Positions 35,168-42,905 of a stretch of DNA of 50,641 nucleotides are shown here, in pieces. The notes beneath the pieces were generated by a model. The model searched no databases, had not been told where the DNA came from, and saw nothing but the letters and a program-made list of their open reading frames with translations. The DNA comes from Oscillatoriales cyanobacterium (GTDB lineage Bacteria; Cyanobacteriota; Cyanobacteriia; Cyanobacteriales; Microcoleaceae): the NCBI GenBank assembly GCA_004293365.1, contig RDYN01000039.1, forward strand, positions 1 through 50,641. The letters are read 5' to 3'. Within the stretch, counting starts at the first letter, position 1, and each line of letters begins with the position of its first letter. The translations under genes and the position numbers were made by a program.

Positions 35168-36382
35168 ATGTTAAACCTAACCTACGAATACAAACTTAAA
35201 CCAACAGCAAAACAACTAGCCATATTTGAAAACTGGCTAGAGCAATGCCGTCGCGTGTATAACTACGCGCTGGCAGAGCGCAAAGACTGGTTTAAGTCTC
35301 GTAGTTGTCAGGTTAACGCTTGTTCGATCCGTTCTGAATACATTATCCCCGCCGATACACCCCGCCCCACCTATGCCAGTCAGTGCAACGCACTAACTGC
35401 ATATAGAAAAACTAGCGAGACGTTGCAGTCCGTACAATCGCAAGTATTGCAGCAGACACTAAAAAGATTAGAAAAAGCTTTTGTTAGTATGTGGGAGCAG
35501 AATCACGGTTTTCCTCGCTTTAAAAAAGCAGGAAATATGCGCTCGTTTGTCTTCCCACAGATGGGGACTAACCCCATCCAAAATCAAACAGTAAAGCTTC
35601 CTAAAATTGGCGTGGTTAAATTCCATCAATCACGTCCGCTCCCTGATGGTGCAACCATCAAACAAGCAAGGGTAGTTCGCAGAACTAGCGGTTGGTGCGT
35701 GATGTTGACCTTGCAATGGAACGTATCAATCCCAAGTATTTTGCCTCACGGTGAAGGGCTGGGAATTGATGTTGGGTTGACTAATTTTATTGCGATTTCT
35801 AATGGGCTTTTAATCAAACGCCAGCGATTTTTTATTGACGCGCAACGCAAGCTTAAATTGCTGCAACAGCGCGTCAGTCGAAAAAAGCTCGGCTCAAACA
35901 ATTGTAAAAAAGCTCAGAAGAAAGTCGCCAAGCTGCACGAATATATAGCCAATAGCCGAAAGGATTGGCACTGGAAATTGGCGCACCAAATTTGCCAAGA
36001 CGCAGGCATGATATTTGTTGAAGATTTAAACCTAGTTGGGCTATCTAAGGCAATGTTAGGTAAGCATTGCCTGGATGCGGGATGGGGGCAATTCTTCACG
36101 ATATTGGAGCAAGCTTGTTTTAAGCACGGCGTATTTTTTCAGAAAGTTAGCGCCCACAAAACAAGCCAGATTTGCCCTAATTGCGGCGTTGAAACAGGTA
36201 AAAAAGAATTGTCAGAGCGCGTTCACTCGTGTTCGAGTTGCGGCTATACGACGGATAGAGATGTGGCAGCAGCGCAAGTAGTTCTAATTAGAGGACTTGC
36301 AGCCGTAGGGCATACGGTCAAGATGCTTTCTGAGGGTAAATTCGTTGGAATCCCCGTGACGAAAGAATCCTCGTCCTTATAG
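35168..36382 (+). CDS. tnpB: TnpB RNA-guided nuclease (IS200/IS605 group, no TnpA)
   Basis: Start at the ATG at 35168 with AGGAGG in front; 404 residues. An N-terminal helix-turn-helix (LNLTYEYKLKPTAKQLAIFE) and central region are followed by a RuvC-like nuclease with intact acids D201 (GIDVGL), E285 (FVEDLNL) and D365 (TTDRDVAAAQ). Between the last two lies a zinc ribbon CPNCG..CSSCG (C336, C339, C355, C358). TnpB proteins are RNA-guided DNA nucleases whose guide comes from the element's right end. There is no TnpA in the window, so this is a solo element that cannot transpose alone. The TAG stop is inside the right-end hairpin. It was inserted upstream of cruF, divergently. It is not degenerate. 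Confidence 0.92.
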   Translation: MLNLTYEYKLKPTAKQLAIFENWLEQCRRVYNYALAERKDWFKSRSCQVNACSIRSEYIIPADTPRPTYASQCNALTAYRKTSETLQSVQSQVLQQTLKRLEKAFVSMWEQNHGFPRFKKAGNMRSFVFPQMGTNPIQNQTVKLPKIGVVKFHQSRPLPDGATIKQARVVRRTSGWCVMLTLQWNVSIPSILPHGEGLGIDVGLTNFIAISNGLLIKRQRFFIDAQRKLKLLQQRVSRKKLGSNNCKKAQKKVAKLHEYIANSRKDWHWKLAHQICQDAGMIFVEDLNLVGLSKAMLGKHCLDAGWGQFFTILEQACFKHGVFFQKVSAHKTSQICPNCGVETGKKELSERVHSCSSCGYTTDRDVAAAQVVLIRGLAAVGHTVKMLSEGKFVGIPVTKESSSL

Positions 36383-36400
36383 GACGGGGAGTGTCAAAAA
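36280..36400 (+). ncRNA. Putative omega RNA (reRNA) of TnpB
   Basis: By analogy with studied TnpB systems, the guide RNA overlaps the 3' end of tnpB and ends in the right-end hairpin (CGTCCTTATAGGACG at 36372-36386), with the guide being the flanking DNA just outside (from about 36396). Borders here are estimated from the hairpin only. Confidence 0.4.
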
Positions 36401-36476
36401 AAACCAACACGAACTCGGCATCGGCATTTTCCCAAGATTTGCGCCCAAGCCCGAGAAACCTGGTTGCTGATTGATT

Positions 36477-36591
36477 GGGACGGGCTTTCCGGCCCATCTC
36501 ACAAAGGTTGTGTTTTCTGCTTGGGACGGGCTTTCCGGCCCATCCCACCAAGATTTATTCTTGCTTGTGGGACGGGCTTTCCGGCCCGTCC
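36477..36591. repeat. Three tandem GGGACGGGCTTTCCGGCCC units
   Basis: Copies at 36477-36498, 36523-36544 and 36569-36591, each a small palindrome (GGGCTTTCCGGCCC). The rest of 36383-36698 contains a TCAACTGTCAACTG-type heptamer run (about 36655-36697) and no gene. Confidence 0.75.
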
Positions 36592-36698
36592 GAAAAGTTG
36601 TTCCTAGGCGAGGGAAAGCTTATAGATACTGGTGTCCAGGCGAAGAACCAATGACAGTTGACTGCTTCCCTGTCAACTGTCAACAGTCAATTGTCAAC

Positions 36699-39314
36699 TT
36701 ATTGCCAATTCCCCACCAGTACGAAAGGCGCCCAGAAATAGGGATTTTGATAGTCTGGGTTTTGCAGCAGGCTTAATTGAGCGTTGCGGAGGGCTTCAGC
36801 TTTGCTGGCTTTAGAAGCAGCAAGCTGCCGGTAAAACTCAGTCATAAAAATAGCTGTAGATTCGTCGTTGACTTGCCAAAGGGTGGCGACTGTGCTGCGG
36901 GCGCCCGATCGAATTGCGGCGCCTGCTAAACCCAATGCCGCCCGGTTATCGCCGGAAGCAGTTTCGCAAGCACTCAGTACCAAAAGCTCGATCGGCTGTT
37001 GTTTTTCCCCAGTGCGCGATCGCAAAAGTCGATCGAACTCCTTAACATTCACTTTCTGATCCCAAGTCACAATAAAAGTATCCGCCGCATTCGAGCTAAA
37101 CTGACCGTGAGTTGCCAAATGGACGATCGGGTAAGACAAAGCTTTAATGCGATCGTGCAACTGCGCGCTGACAAAATCTTGATTCAGCAGCCCACTCGCC
37201 GGCATCTGGGCTGAAATTTGTTCGAGTTCCTGTTTCACCCCCGGCAAAGCCGAGAAGCCTTGACGCGATTCCGACAAGCCACCAGTCAGCACTTTTAACT
37301 TTACTTGACTCAGCGGTTTCGGTGCCAGCAATTGCAATCCCGGCGCCAAAGCAATACTGTATTTTTCTACCAAAAACTTTTCGCCATCGTGGAGCACCCC
37401 CATCGGCAGATTTCGCAAGTAACCGTCGAGTACAAATACCAGCGTTTTAATCCCGCTGGCAGTCAAATCGGCTTCTGCGGGGCGGATTAACCAGTCGTAA
37501 ACCTGTTGAATAGGTGGGAACCTGTCGCGCACAAAAGCAGAAGGTCTGATGGTATTTTTGGCTACTCTGAAGGCAGTTTCTAACTCGGCTTGAGACTTCT
37601 TAGTCGTATAGCGGCGCAGGGGCTTGCCGGGAATTGACAAAATTACCTCCAAACGATCGCTCAAAATAATTGGATAAATCACCGCCGCCGCCGGATCGAT
37701 TTCCTCGATCGACTTTGGTTTAGCATCAGCACAAGCATCGCGAAAAAAGTTATCCAATTCCGCCAACTGCAAAGATTCCACCGTTTGGCGAGCCAGCTTT
37801 AACTTATCTTGACTCGGGGATTCATCTTGCAACAGCAGCCCGACTAATTCCCGATAAACCGGTTCGGCACTTTCCCGAAACGAAAATTGCACTTCGGGAT
37901 TGACTGTCACCAAATCGCCGCGCAGAGAAGACAGTACATTTACAGCTTGAGTATATTGAGCGATCGCCCCTTCTGTATTCCCCTGAGCTTTCCGAATCCG
38001 TCCGAGTTGCCACAATAATTGATAGGCAATATCGGGAGATTGAAACGCCGGTGCCAAACTCAAAGCCTCAACAGTCAAAGTTTCAGCCACAGAATACTGT
38101 TGTTTGAGTTCGTAAACCTTGCCCCTAGCTCCTAGAATATAAGCTTGTATGCGCTTGTCGCCCAAACGGTTTGCCGATTCCACAGCCAAGGAAAGCATTC
38201 TATCGATATCGCTCAAACCAGGAGTACCGATTAGTAATTTATCCAATTTAATCAAAGTTTGTGCTAGATTAATTTGAGCATAAAGCCCAGCACGATTGGA
38301 GGTAAATTGAGCGACTTGAGGTTCAAGAGAACGCCACAAAACCTTGGCTTCCGAAGCATTTTGGCTGTCTGCCAACATACTCAACTGATTCAACTTCGCC
38401 TGCATCCCGATAGTTGATTTCTCCGGCATCCCCTCTGCCGATCGAGCATAATATTCTAAGGCAGAGCGTTCTAAATCAGCCCGCTGTGGCGTTTTCAAAC
38501 CCGGTTTATTGCTTTTCGCCCGTTGAGTATTGCCTAGATTTAGATAAATTGCCGCTTCCTCTTGTCTCAGACCCAAATTGCGGGCCGCTTCCAGTCCTGT
38601 TAATAACAATTCATTGGAACGTTCGAGTTGTCCCAAAACCCGCAGCACTCTGCCTAAAGCATTAATTACCCGAATGTTTTCCGAAGAAAATGATTGATTT
38701 TTCAAGCTTGCCAAACCTGCGGGCAAAACTTCGCAAGTTTTGTTTTCCAGGTTCAAAGAACCTAACAAAATTTTGCAAGCTCTGGGGTAAAGTCCGAGAG
38801 TTTCCCAAGCTCGACTTTGATTGATTTGAACTTGCACAAGTTGCTTTTTGCTATCAATTTGCTCGAAGATTTTAGCAGCTTGCGTCCAAATGTCGATCGC
38901 ATCAGGAGTCTGCCCCCTTTCGAGTTTAATCTGTCCTTGAATGTTGAGAATTTCCGCCCAAATCCGCTGCTGTTCGGGAGTTTTGGGTTGCGCCCGCACT
39001 ACGGACAAACTCGAATTCACAGCTTGTTCTGCTGGTTCCCAAAGCGCCAATTGCCCGTAGGTTGCAGCTAAATTGCTCAAAGCCGTAGCGCGATCGAGAT
39101 TTTGACCTTTTGCCTCAAATTGCGCCGCCGCTTGCTGTAACAGCGGTACAGCTTCCGCAAAACGTTCCGCAGCGTACAGAGTTCGAGCTTGTCGGACAAG
39201 CTGCACTCCCTGTGGTGACTGCATCTGAGCAACTGCGGGAGGAACCGCCACGGCTAGCAGACAGGATATCAGAAATAATAGAATTGCTTGTCGGAGCGAT
39301 CGGGTAAATTTCAT
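36699..39314 (-). CDS. CHAT-domain protein with TPR repeats (secreted)
   Basis: Start set at the ATG at 39314, immediately before a signal peptide (KFTRSLRQAILLFLISCLLAVAVPP..AVAQ); the longer frame adds 43 unlikely residues. 871 residues. About 40-430 are tetratricopeptide-type helical hairpins (AERFAEAVPLLQQAA and similar, including the AIAQYTQAV unit near 435). The C-terminal CHAT domain (about 540-871) has the protease dyad H736 (HLATHGQF) and C783 (LLVLSACETASGD), both intact, in the same local motif as the haemagglutinin-CHAT protein. TPR-CHAT proteins are common in filamentous cyanobacteria; known relatives act as caspase-like proteases controlled by the TPR part. Its position just downstream of the exoproteins suggests a secreted-surface role. 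Confidence 0.88.
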   Translation of the reverse strand: MKFTRSLRQAILLFLISCLLAVAVPPAVAQMQSPQGVQLVRQARTLYAAERFAEAVPLLQQAAAQFEAKGQNLDRATALSNLAATYGQLALWEPAEQAVNSSLSVVRAQPKTPEQQRIWAEILNIQGQIKLERGQTPDAIDIWTQAAKIFEQIDSKKQLVQVQINQSRAWETLGLYPRACKILLGSLNLENKTCEVLPAGLASLKNQSFSSENIRVINALGRVLRVLGQLERSNELLLTGLEAARNLGLRQEEAAIYLNLGNTQRAKSNKPGLKTPQRADLERSALEYYARSAEGMPEKSTIGMQAKLNQLSMLADSQNASEAKVLWRSLEPQVAQFTSNRAGLYAQINLAQTLIKLDKLLIGTPGLSDIDRMLSLAVESANRLGDKRIQAYILGARGKVYELKQQYSVAETLTVEALSLAPAFQSPDIAYQLLWQLGRIRKAQGNTEGAIAQYTQAVNVLSSLRGDLVTVNPEVQFSFRESAEPVYRELVGLLLQDESPSQDKLKLARQTVESLQLAELDNFFRDACADAKPKSIEEIDPAAAVIYPIILSDRLEVILSIPGKPLRRYTTKKSQAELETAFRVAKNTIRPSAFVRDRFPPIQQVYDWLIRPAEADLTASGIKTLVFVLDGYLRNLPMGVLHDGEKFLVEKYSIALAPGLQLLAPKPLSQVKLKVLTGGLSESRQGFSALPGVKQELEQISAQMPASGLLNQDFVSAQLHDRIKALSYPIVHLATHGQFSSNAADTFIVTWDQKVNVKEFDRLLRSRTGEKQQPIELLVLSACETASGDNRAALGLAGAAIRSGARSTVATLWQVNDESTAIFMTEFYRQLAASKASKAEALRNAQLSLLQNPDYQNPYFWAPFVLVGNWQ

Positions 39315-39399
39315 ATTAAAGCACTTGTAGGAAGAGAGGGAGAAGATTTGGCGAGTGGGAAATAGGGCATTAAAATACAATACGCTTGGGTGATAATTG

Positions 39400-39460
39400 T
39401 CATTGCGAGGAACGCTCTTCTTTCGCGATCCGTAGGAAAGCAATCGCCGAATCTATTTTT
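39400..39460. repeat. ATTGCGAGGAACG / GCAATCGC palindromic repeat
   Basis: A dispersed-looking short inverted repeat in the 39315-39727 gap between the CHAT-TPR gene and the exoprotein. No gene is visible in the gap. Confidence 0.35.
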
Positions 39461-39545
39461 CACATGGCTTTTACTCTCTGGGCGGTCTGCTCTGAATTGT
39501 ATTGCATTAAAATAGACAATTTAAATTCAGTACACTTTACATCAC

Positions 39546-39678
39546 TTAGGAATGAAAATTTAATAACTTCCACAACGAAAGTGGGATGGGCGGGAGAGCC
39601 CGTCCTTTTTGCACGGGCTCTCCCGCCCATGCCACAATAACCATTAAAATTGTAAGTTATTGACAGGAACGATCCTTA
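39546..39678. mobile_element. MITE-like element, second copy
   Basis: Left end TTAGGAATGAAAATTTAATA matches the copy at 16498. The right end is decayed. The inner stem is GTGGGATGGGCGGGAGAGCC with its complement, a different sequence from copy 1 but equally paired. Confidence 0.6.
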
Positions 39679-39727
39679 TTACCAATTACCAATTAATCCG
39701 GCTTTATCCGCCGTAAAAAATATCTTC

Positions 39728-41689
39728 TCAGCGCGGCGGACAAACAGAATTCGATCGAGGATTGCGAGAGTCAGCAGCATTACCCGGATTGTATCCAACC
39801 AGCGTCACCTCCCCATTCGCATTCACCACCCAACCGCGCGCCGGAATAACTTCCCGAGCTTTTTTTTCCCTTTCATCCCTCTTGCTTCTATCCATTACAT
39901 CCGTTAAATCCGTTCCAGAATCCGTTGCCGAACTGCCTTCCACCCACGGAAACGGCGTTTCTGCGGTGCCCAGAGAGTCATTGGGGCTGGGCGGCACTCC
40001 CCCCCGACCAGTAACGGTAAACTCGTTTTCGGCCCCTTCGATGCAGGGATTAGCCGCAATTAACGCCGCCGGATTCACCACATTTTGCGGCAATTCTACC
40101 AAACCTTGAGCGGGATTCACCCCAGAAGAACGAAAAGTAACAGTACCTTGCAAAGCCGGGCCCCCACTTTGGGAAATGGCGGCGATATCGCTACTTTTAA
40201 GCAGAGAAGTAGGACTGACTTGCAGGGCTGCAAATTGCGCGTCACTGAGATTCAACCGGCTTCTGACTTGTTCGCGGCCGACTGCTGCAAAGCCCAAGAC
40301 ATTCGGGACATTGACATTGACGCGGCCGCCGGCTGCGGTGCGGGCGTTGGCTGTGATGTCGCTGTTTTCTTGCGGGAGGGCGAGCAAAGTATTGCTATTA
40401 ATATTGATATTGCCACCTTCAGAATTGCCCGCATCGGTGGTAATTCGGCTCCCGCGACGCAATTGGATGTCTTGTGCTTGCAGGTTAATATTTGCTCCGA
40501 CACCGGATGCACTTCTGCCATCAATGCTCGCTTTGTTGTCAAGGGCGATCGAATTTGCGACAACATTAATATTACCAGCCCGCCCGGTTCCCAAAGCTTG
40601 CACCGTCACATTGCCTTCATTGCGGACAATCAATCTATTGACATTCAGGTTCACCGAACCTGCATTTGCCGTAGCATTGGGATTATCACCCGTCGCCTTG
40701 CCAACGGAAGCATCAATAGAACTGTTAAAACGAGGATTACCTAAACTACCATTTATTTCGATGCGATCGGCATTAATCGTAATATCCCCCACGTTTCCTT
40801 TACCCGAAGAATTAGAAGAAATGAAGCCCCCATCCCGCAGAATCAGGTTTCGCGTGTCAATGCGGATATCCCCGGCCCGGCTAGAACTAATTGTTCCCGA
40901 AGAAAAAGCACTAGCAACTTGATTCCCATTGCTCAAAACTTCAGAAATACCTGCAATTTCGACTGATTCGCTAGCCCTAACAGTTAAGTTTCCTCCGGGC
41001 CCCCCATTGGTAGAGAAGATAACTCCGCCAACTGAAACACCGCTGCCCAATGTGAACGCGGAGCCCCCAGAAAGACTCAGCCGTTTTGTATCGATAGTGA
41101 TATCTCCCGCCTTTCCGCTAGAACCGATGGTAAGCGTGCTGATCCCGCTTGCGACAGCAGTTCGAGAAATGGTGTTGGACAATTGTACCGATTCAGCAGC
41201 TTTAATTGTTATATTTCCCGATCGGGCAGCGTTGTAGCTAGTGCTGGCGAGAATAGCACCATCGCGCAGGATCAATCTTTGGACATCAACAGTGATATTT
41301 CCTGCAGCACCGGTACTCCCTTTCGTTGTTGCGTTGTTGCTCCCAGAACCCTGCATCTCAAAAGTATTCGCACGGATGCTTAAATTTCCACCATTTCCAG
41401 CACCAAAAGCTAGGCCGCCAAATACTGCCCCATCCCGCATCAGCAGGCGTCCAGTATCGATTTTAATGTCTCCGGCTGCTCCAGCGCCAGCAGTAGCATT
41501 AAGCAAGACAAATTGCGGATTTAATGGGTCAATTAGTCCCGATGCCAGATATTTAATTACAATTTGTTGAAAGCCCTCAATTCCCAGCCCGCTCATTTCT
41601 ACCGAATCAGCAGCGCGCAAATTGATATTGCCTCCAGCACCATCTCCGAGAGTAAAAGTAGAAAATTGCGTGCCGTTTTGCATTTCCAC
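39728..41689 (-). CDS. TpsA-2 exoprotein, C-terminal frame (beta-helix passenger)
   Basis: A 653-residue open frame from a GTG (ATG at 41683). It reads in the +1 frame relative to the N-terminal frame that overlaps it by 83 bases. It begins in the middle of the beta-helix (QNGTQFSTFTLGDGAGGNI, LRAADSVEMSG) without a signal peptide or TPS domain, continues with GNI-type repeats to about 500 and ends in a conserved tail (GWVVNANGEVTLV... SNSVCPPR). The tail contains a conserved NPCIEGAENEFTVTGRGG module. As translated alone it cannot be exported, so it is the distal part of a frameshifted or programmed-shift gene. Same architecture as TpsA-1. Confidence 0.78.
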   Translation of the reverse strand: MEMQNGTQFSTFTLGDGAGGNINLRAADSVEMSGLGIEGFQQIVIKYLASGLIDPLNPQFVLLNATAGAGAAGDIKIDTGRLLMRDGAVFGGLAFGAGNGGNLSIRANTFEMQGSGSNNATTKGSTGAAGNITVDVQRLILRDGAILASTSYNAARSGNITIKAAESVQLSNTISRTAVASGISTLTIGSSGKAGDITIDTKRLSLSGGSAFTLGSGVSVGGVIFSTNGGPGGNLTVRASESVEIAGISEVLSNGNQVASAFSSGTISSSRAGDIRIDTRNLILRDGGFISSNSSGKGNVGDITINADRIEINGSLGNPRFNSSIDASVGKATGDNPNATANAGSVNLNVNRLIVRNEGNVTVQALGTGRAGNINVVANSIALDNKASIDGRSASGVGANINLQAQDIQLRRGSRITTDAGNSEGGNININSNTLLALPQENSDITANARTAAGGRVNVNVPNVLGFAAVGREQVRSRLNLSDAQFAALQVSPTSLLKSSDIAAISQSGGPALQGTVTFRSSGVNPAQGLVELPQNVVNPAALIAANPCIEGAENEFTVTGRGGVPPSPNDSLGTAETPFPWVEGSSATDSGTDLTDVMDRSKRDEREKKAREVIPARGWVVNANGEVTLVGYNPGNAADSRNPRSNSVCPPR

Positions 41690-42551
41690 CTTTTATCTCT
41701 ACTCTACCGCCACCAGTTCCACTGGTGTTAATCAGCGTGCCATTGGATATTTGAATATTGCCATAATTTTGAATATTGCCATAATTTAAACTTAAACTCC
41801 CCTGCTGTGGACTCGATGTTTGTGCCAAATTTACTAAACCGGGACTGGCTGTGCTACCGAGCAAAATTTGTCCGCCGCTGGCGGTTAAATTGCCGCCGGG
41901 AATTTGGATGTCGCCGCCAATTAGTGCTAAAGTTTGACCCTTGTCTACGGCTAAACCAACTCGCTCTGTAATTGGAATCGCTACGGGAGTTGCTGCTGGG
42001 AGATTGACTGTTCCTGTAGCTGTGGATTGATTGACAATTGCACCGGGATTGTCTCTAAATCTGAGACCGACGGGAATATTAACTGTTAACAGCGGGGCTG
42101 TTTGCCCTGTGGTGCTGCTGAATTCAAAGCCGTTATTAAATACAACACTATCAGCAGTTGAAGCGACAAATGAACCGCGCAAATCTAACTGAGCGTTGGG
42201 ACCAAACACAAGTCCTCTGGGATTAATTAAAAATAAATTAGCATTGCCTTGCACTCCCAAGGTTCCTAAAATCTTGGAAGGATTGCCGCCAGTAACGCGG
42301 GTAAAAATGTTAGAAACTGCGCTGGGATTTTCAAAATAAGCTCCTCGCCCTTCACCGATGTTAAATTCTCGAAAACTGTGAAATAGATTAGAGCCGCGAG
42401 TGGCGCCGCCAGCGATCCTATCTGAGGGTAAATTGTTGATTGTATCGGAAACTGTACGCGAACTTTCGGCGCCTAAAGTGCTGTCGGGGATGATTTGACC
42501 CAGTACACTAACGGGAAACAGACACAAGTAAAAAATAGAAAATAATATCAT
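41607..42551 (-). CDS. TpsA-2 exoprotein, N-terminal frame (signal peptide and TPS domain)
   Basis: Start set at the ATG at 42551 (MILFSIFYLCLFPVSVLGQI, a signal peptide); the longer frame back to 42869 would translate the palindromic repeat. The 314-residue frame holds the complete two-partner-secretion domain (DSTLGAESSR..., SNLFHSFREFNIGEG, NANLFLINPRGLVFGPNA) and the first turns of the beta-helix to SGTGGGRVEIKGGN. After that the frame gives AKRHAIFYFYSRRWCWRQYQ and stops: a wrong-frame reading of beta-helix DNA. The true protein continues in the other frame. The ATG itself lies within the terminal repeat of a palindromic element. Confidence 0.8.
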   Translation of the reverse strand: MILFSIFYLCLFPVSVLGQIIPDSTLGAESSRTVSDTINNLPSDRIAGGATRGSNLFHSFREFNIGEGRGAYFENPSAVSNIFTRVTGGNPSKILGTLGVQGNANLFLINPRGLVFGPNAQLDLRGSFVASTADSVVFNNGFEFSSTTGQTAPLLTVNIPVGLRFRDNPGAIVNQSTATGTVNLPAATPVAIPITERVGLAVDKGQTLALIGGDIQIPGGNLTASGGQILLGSTASPGLVNLAQTSSPQQGSLSLNYGNIQNYGNIQISNGTLINTSGTGGGRVEIKGGNAKRHAIFYFYSRRWCWRQYQFARC

Positions 42552-42748
42552 GTTCGGTCGATTTACCGCAACAAGCAAGGTTCGTAGTGCGGACTTTAGT
42601 CCGCTCTTGTTCTGCGGACTAAAGTCCGCACTACGAACCGTTTTTGCAACAAGCAAAGTTCGTAGTGCGGACTTTAGTCCGCTCTTGTTCTGCGGACTAA
42701 AGTCCGCACTACGAACCGTTTTTGTTATAGTAATCGACCCGAAACGAT
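42545..42748. mobile_element. Palindromic element with duplicated core, copy 6
   Basis: Terminal repeats ATATCATGTTCGGTCGATTT (left) and GTAATCGACCCGAAACGAT (right). The core unit GTAGTGCGGACTTTAGTCCG..CTTGTTC is present twice in tandem with a 78-bp period. It begins 7 bases into the TpsA-2 coding sequence, covering the start codon. The rest of 42749-42905 holds no gene. Confidence 0.82.
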
Positions 42749-42905
42749 CGCAAAGGTAAATCGCTCTTGAAGTATAGTATTTGTCTCGGTCTTTGAGTTC
42801 GTTAATCTTACATAATTGCCCGAAGTAGAGATATTGGAACAGCATAATTAACCTTTTGTTAGCTGACATTCGGCAAGAAATTTTGAAACATAAGCTGTGT
42901 TTAGG

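Noticed and set aside
42552..42869. N-terminal extension of the TpsA-2 frame
   Set aside because: It would translate both copies of the palindromic repeat (SADFSPQNKSGLKSALRT twice) before an internal signal peptide; the ATG at 42551 is more plausible.
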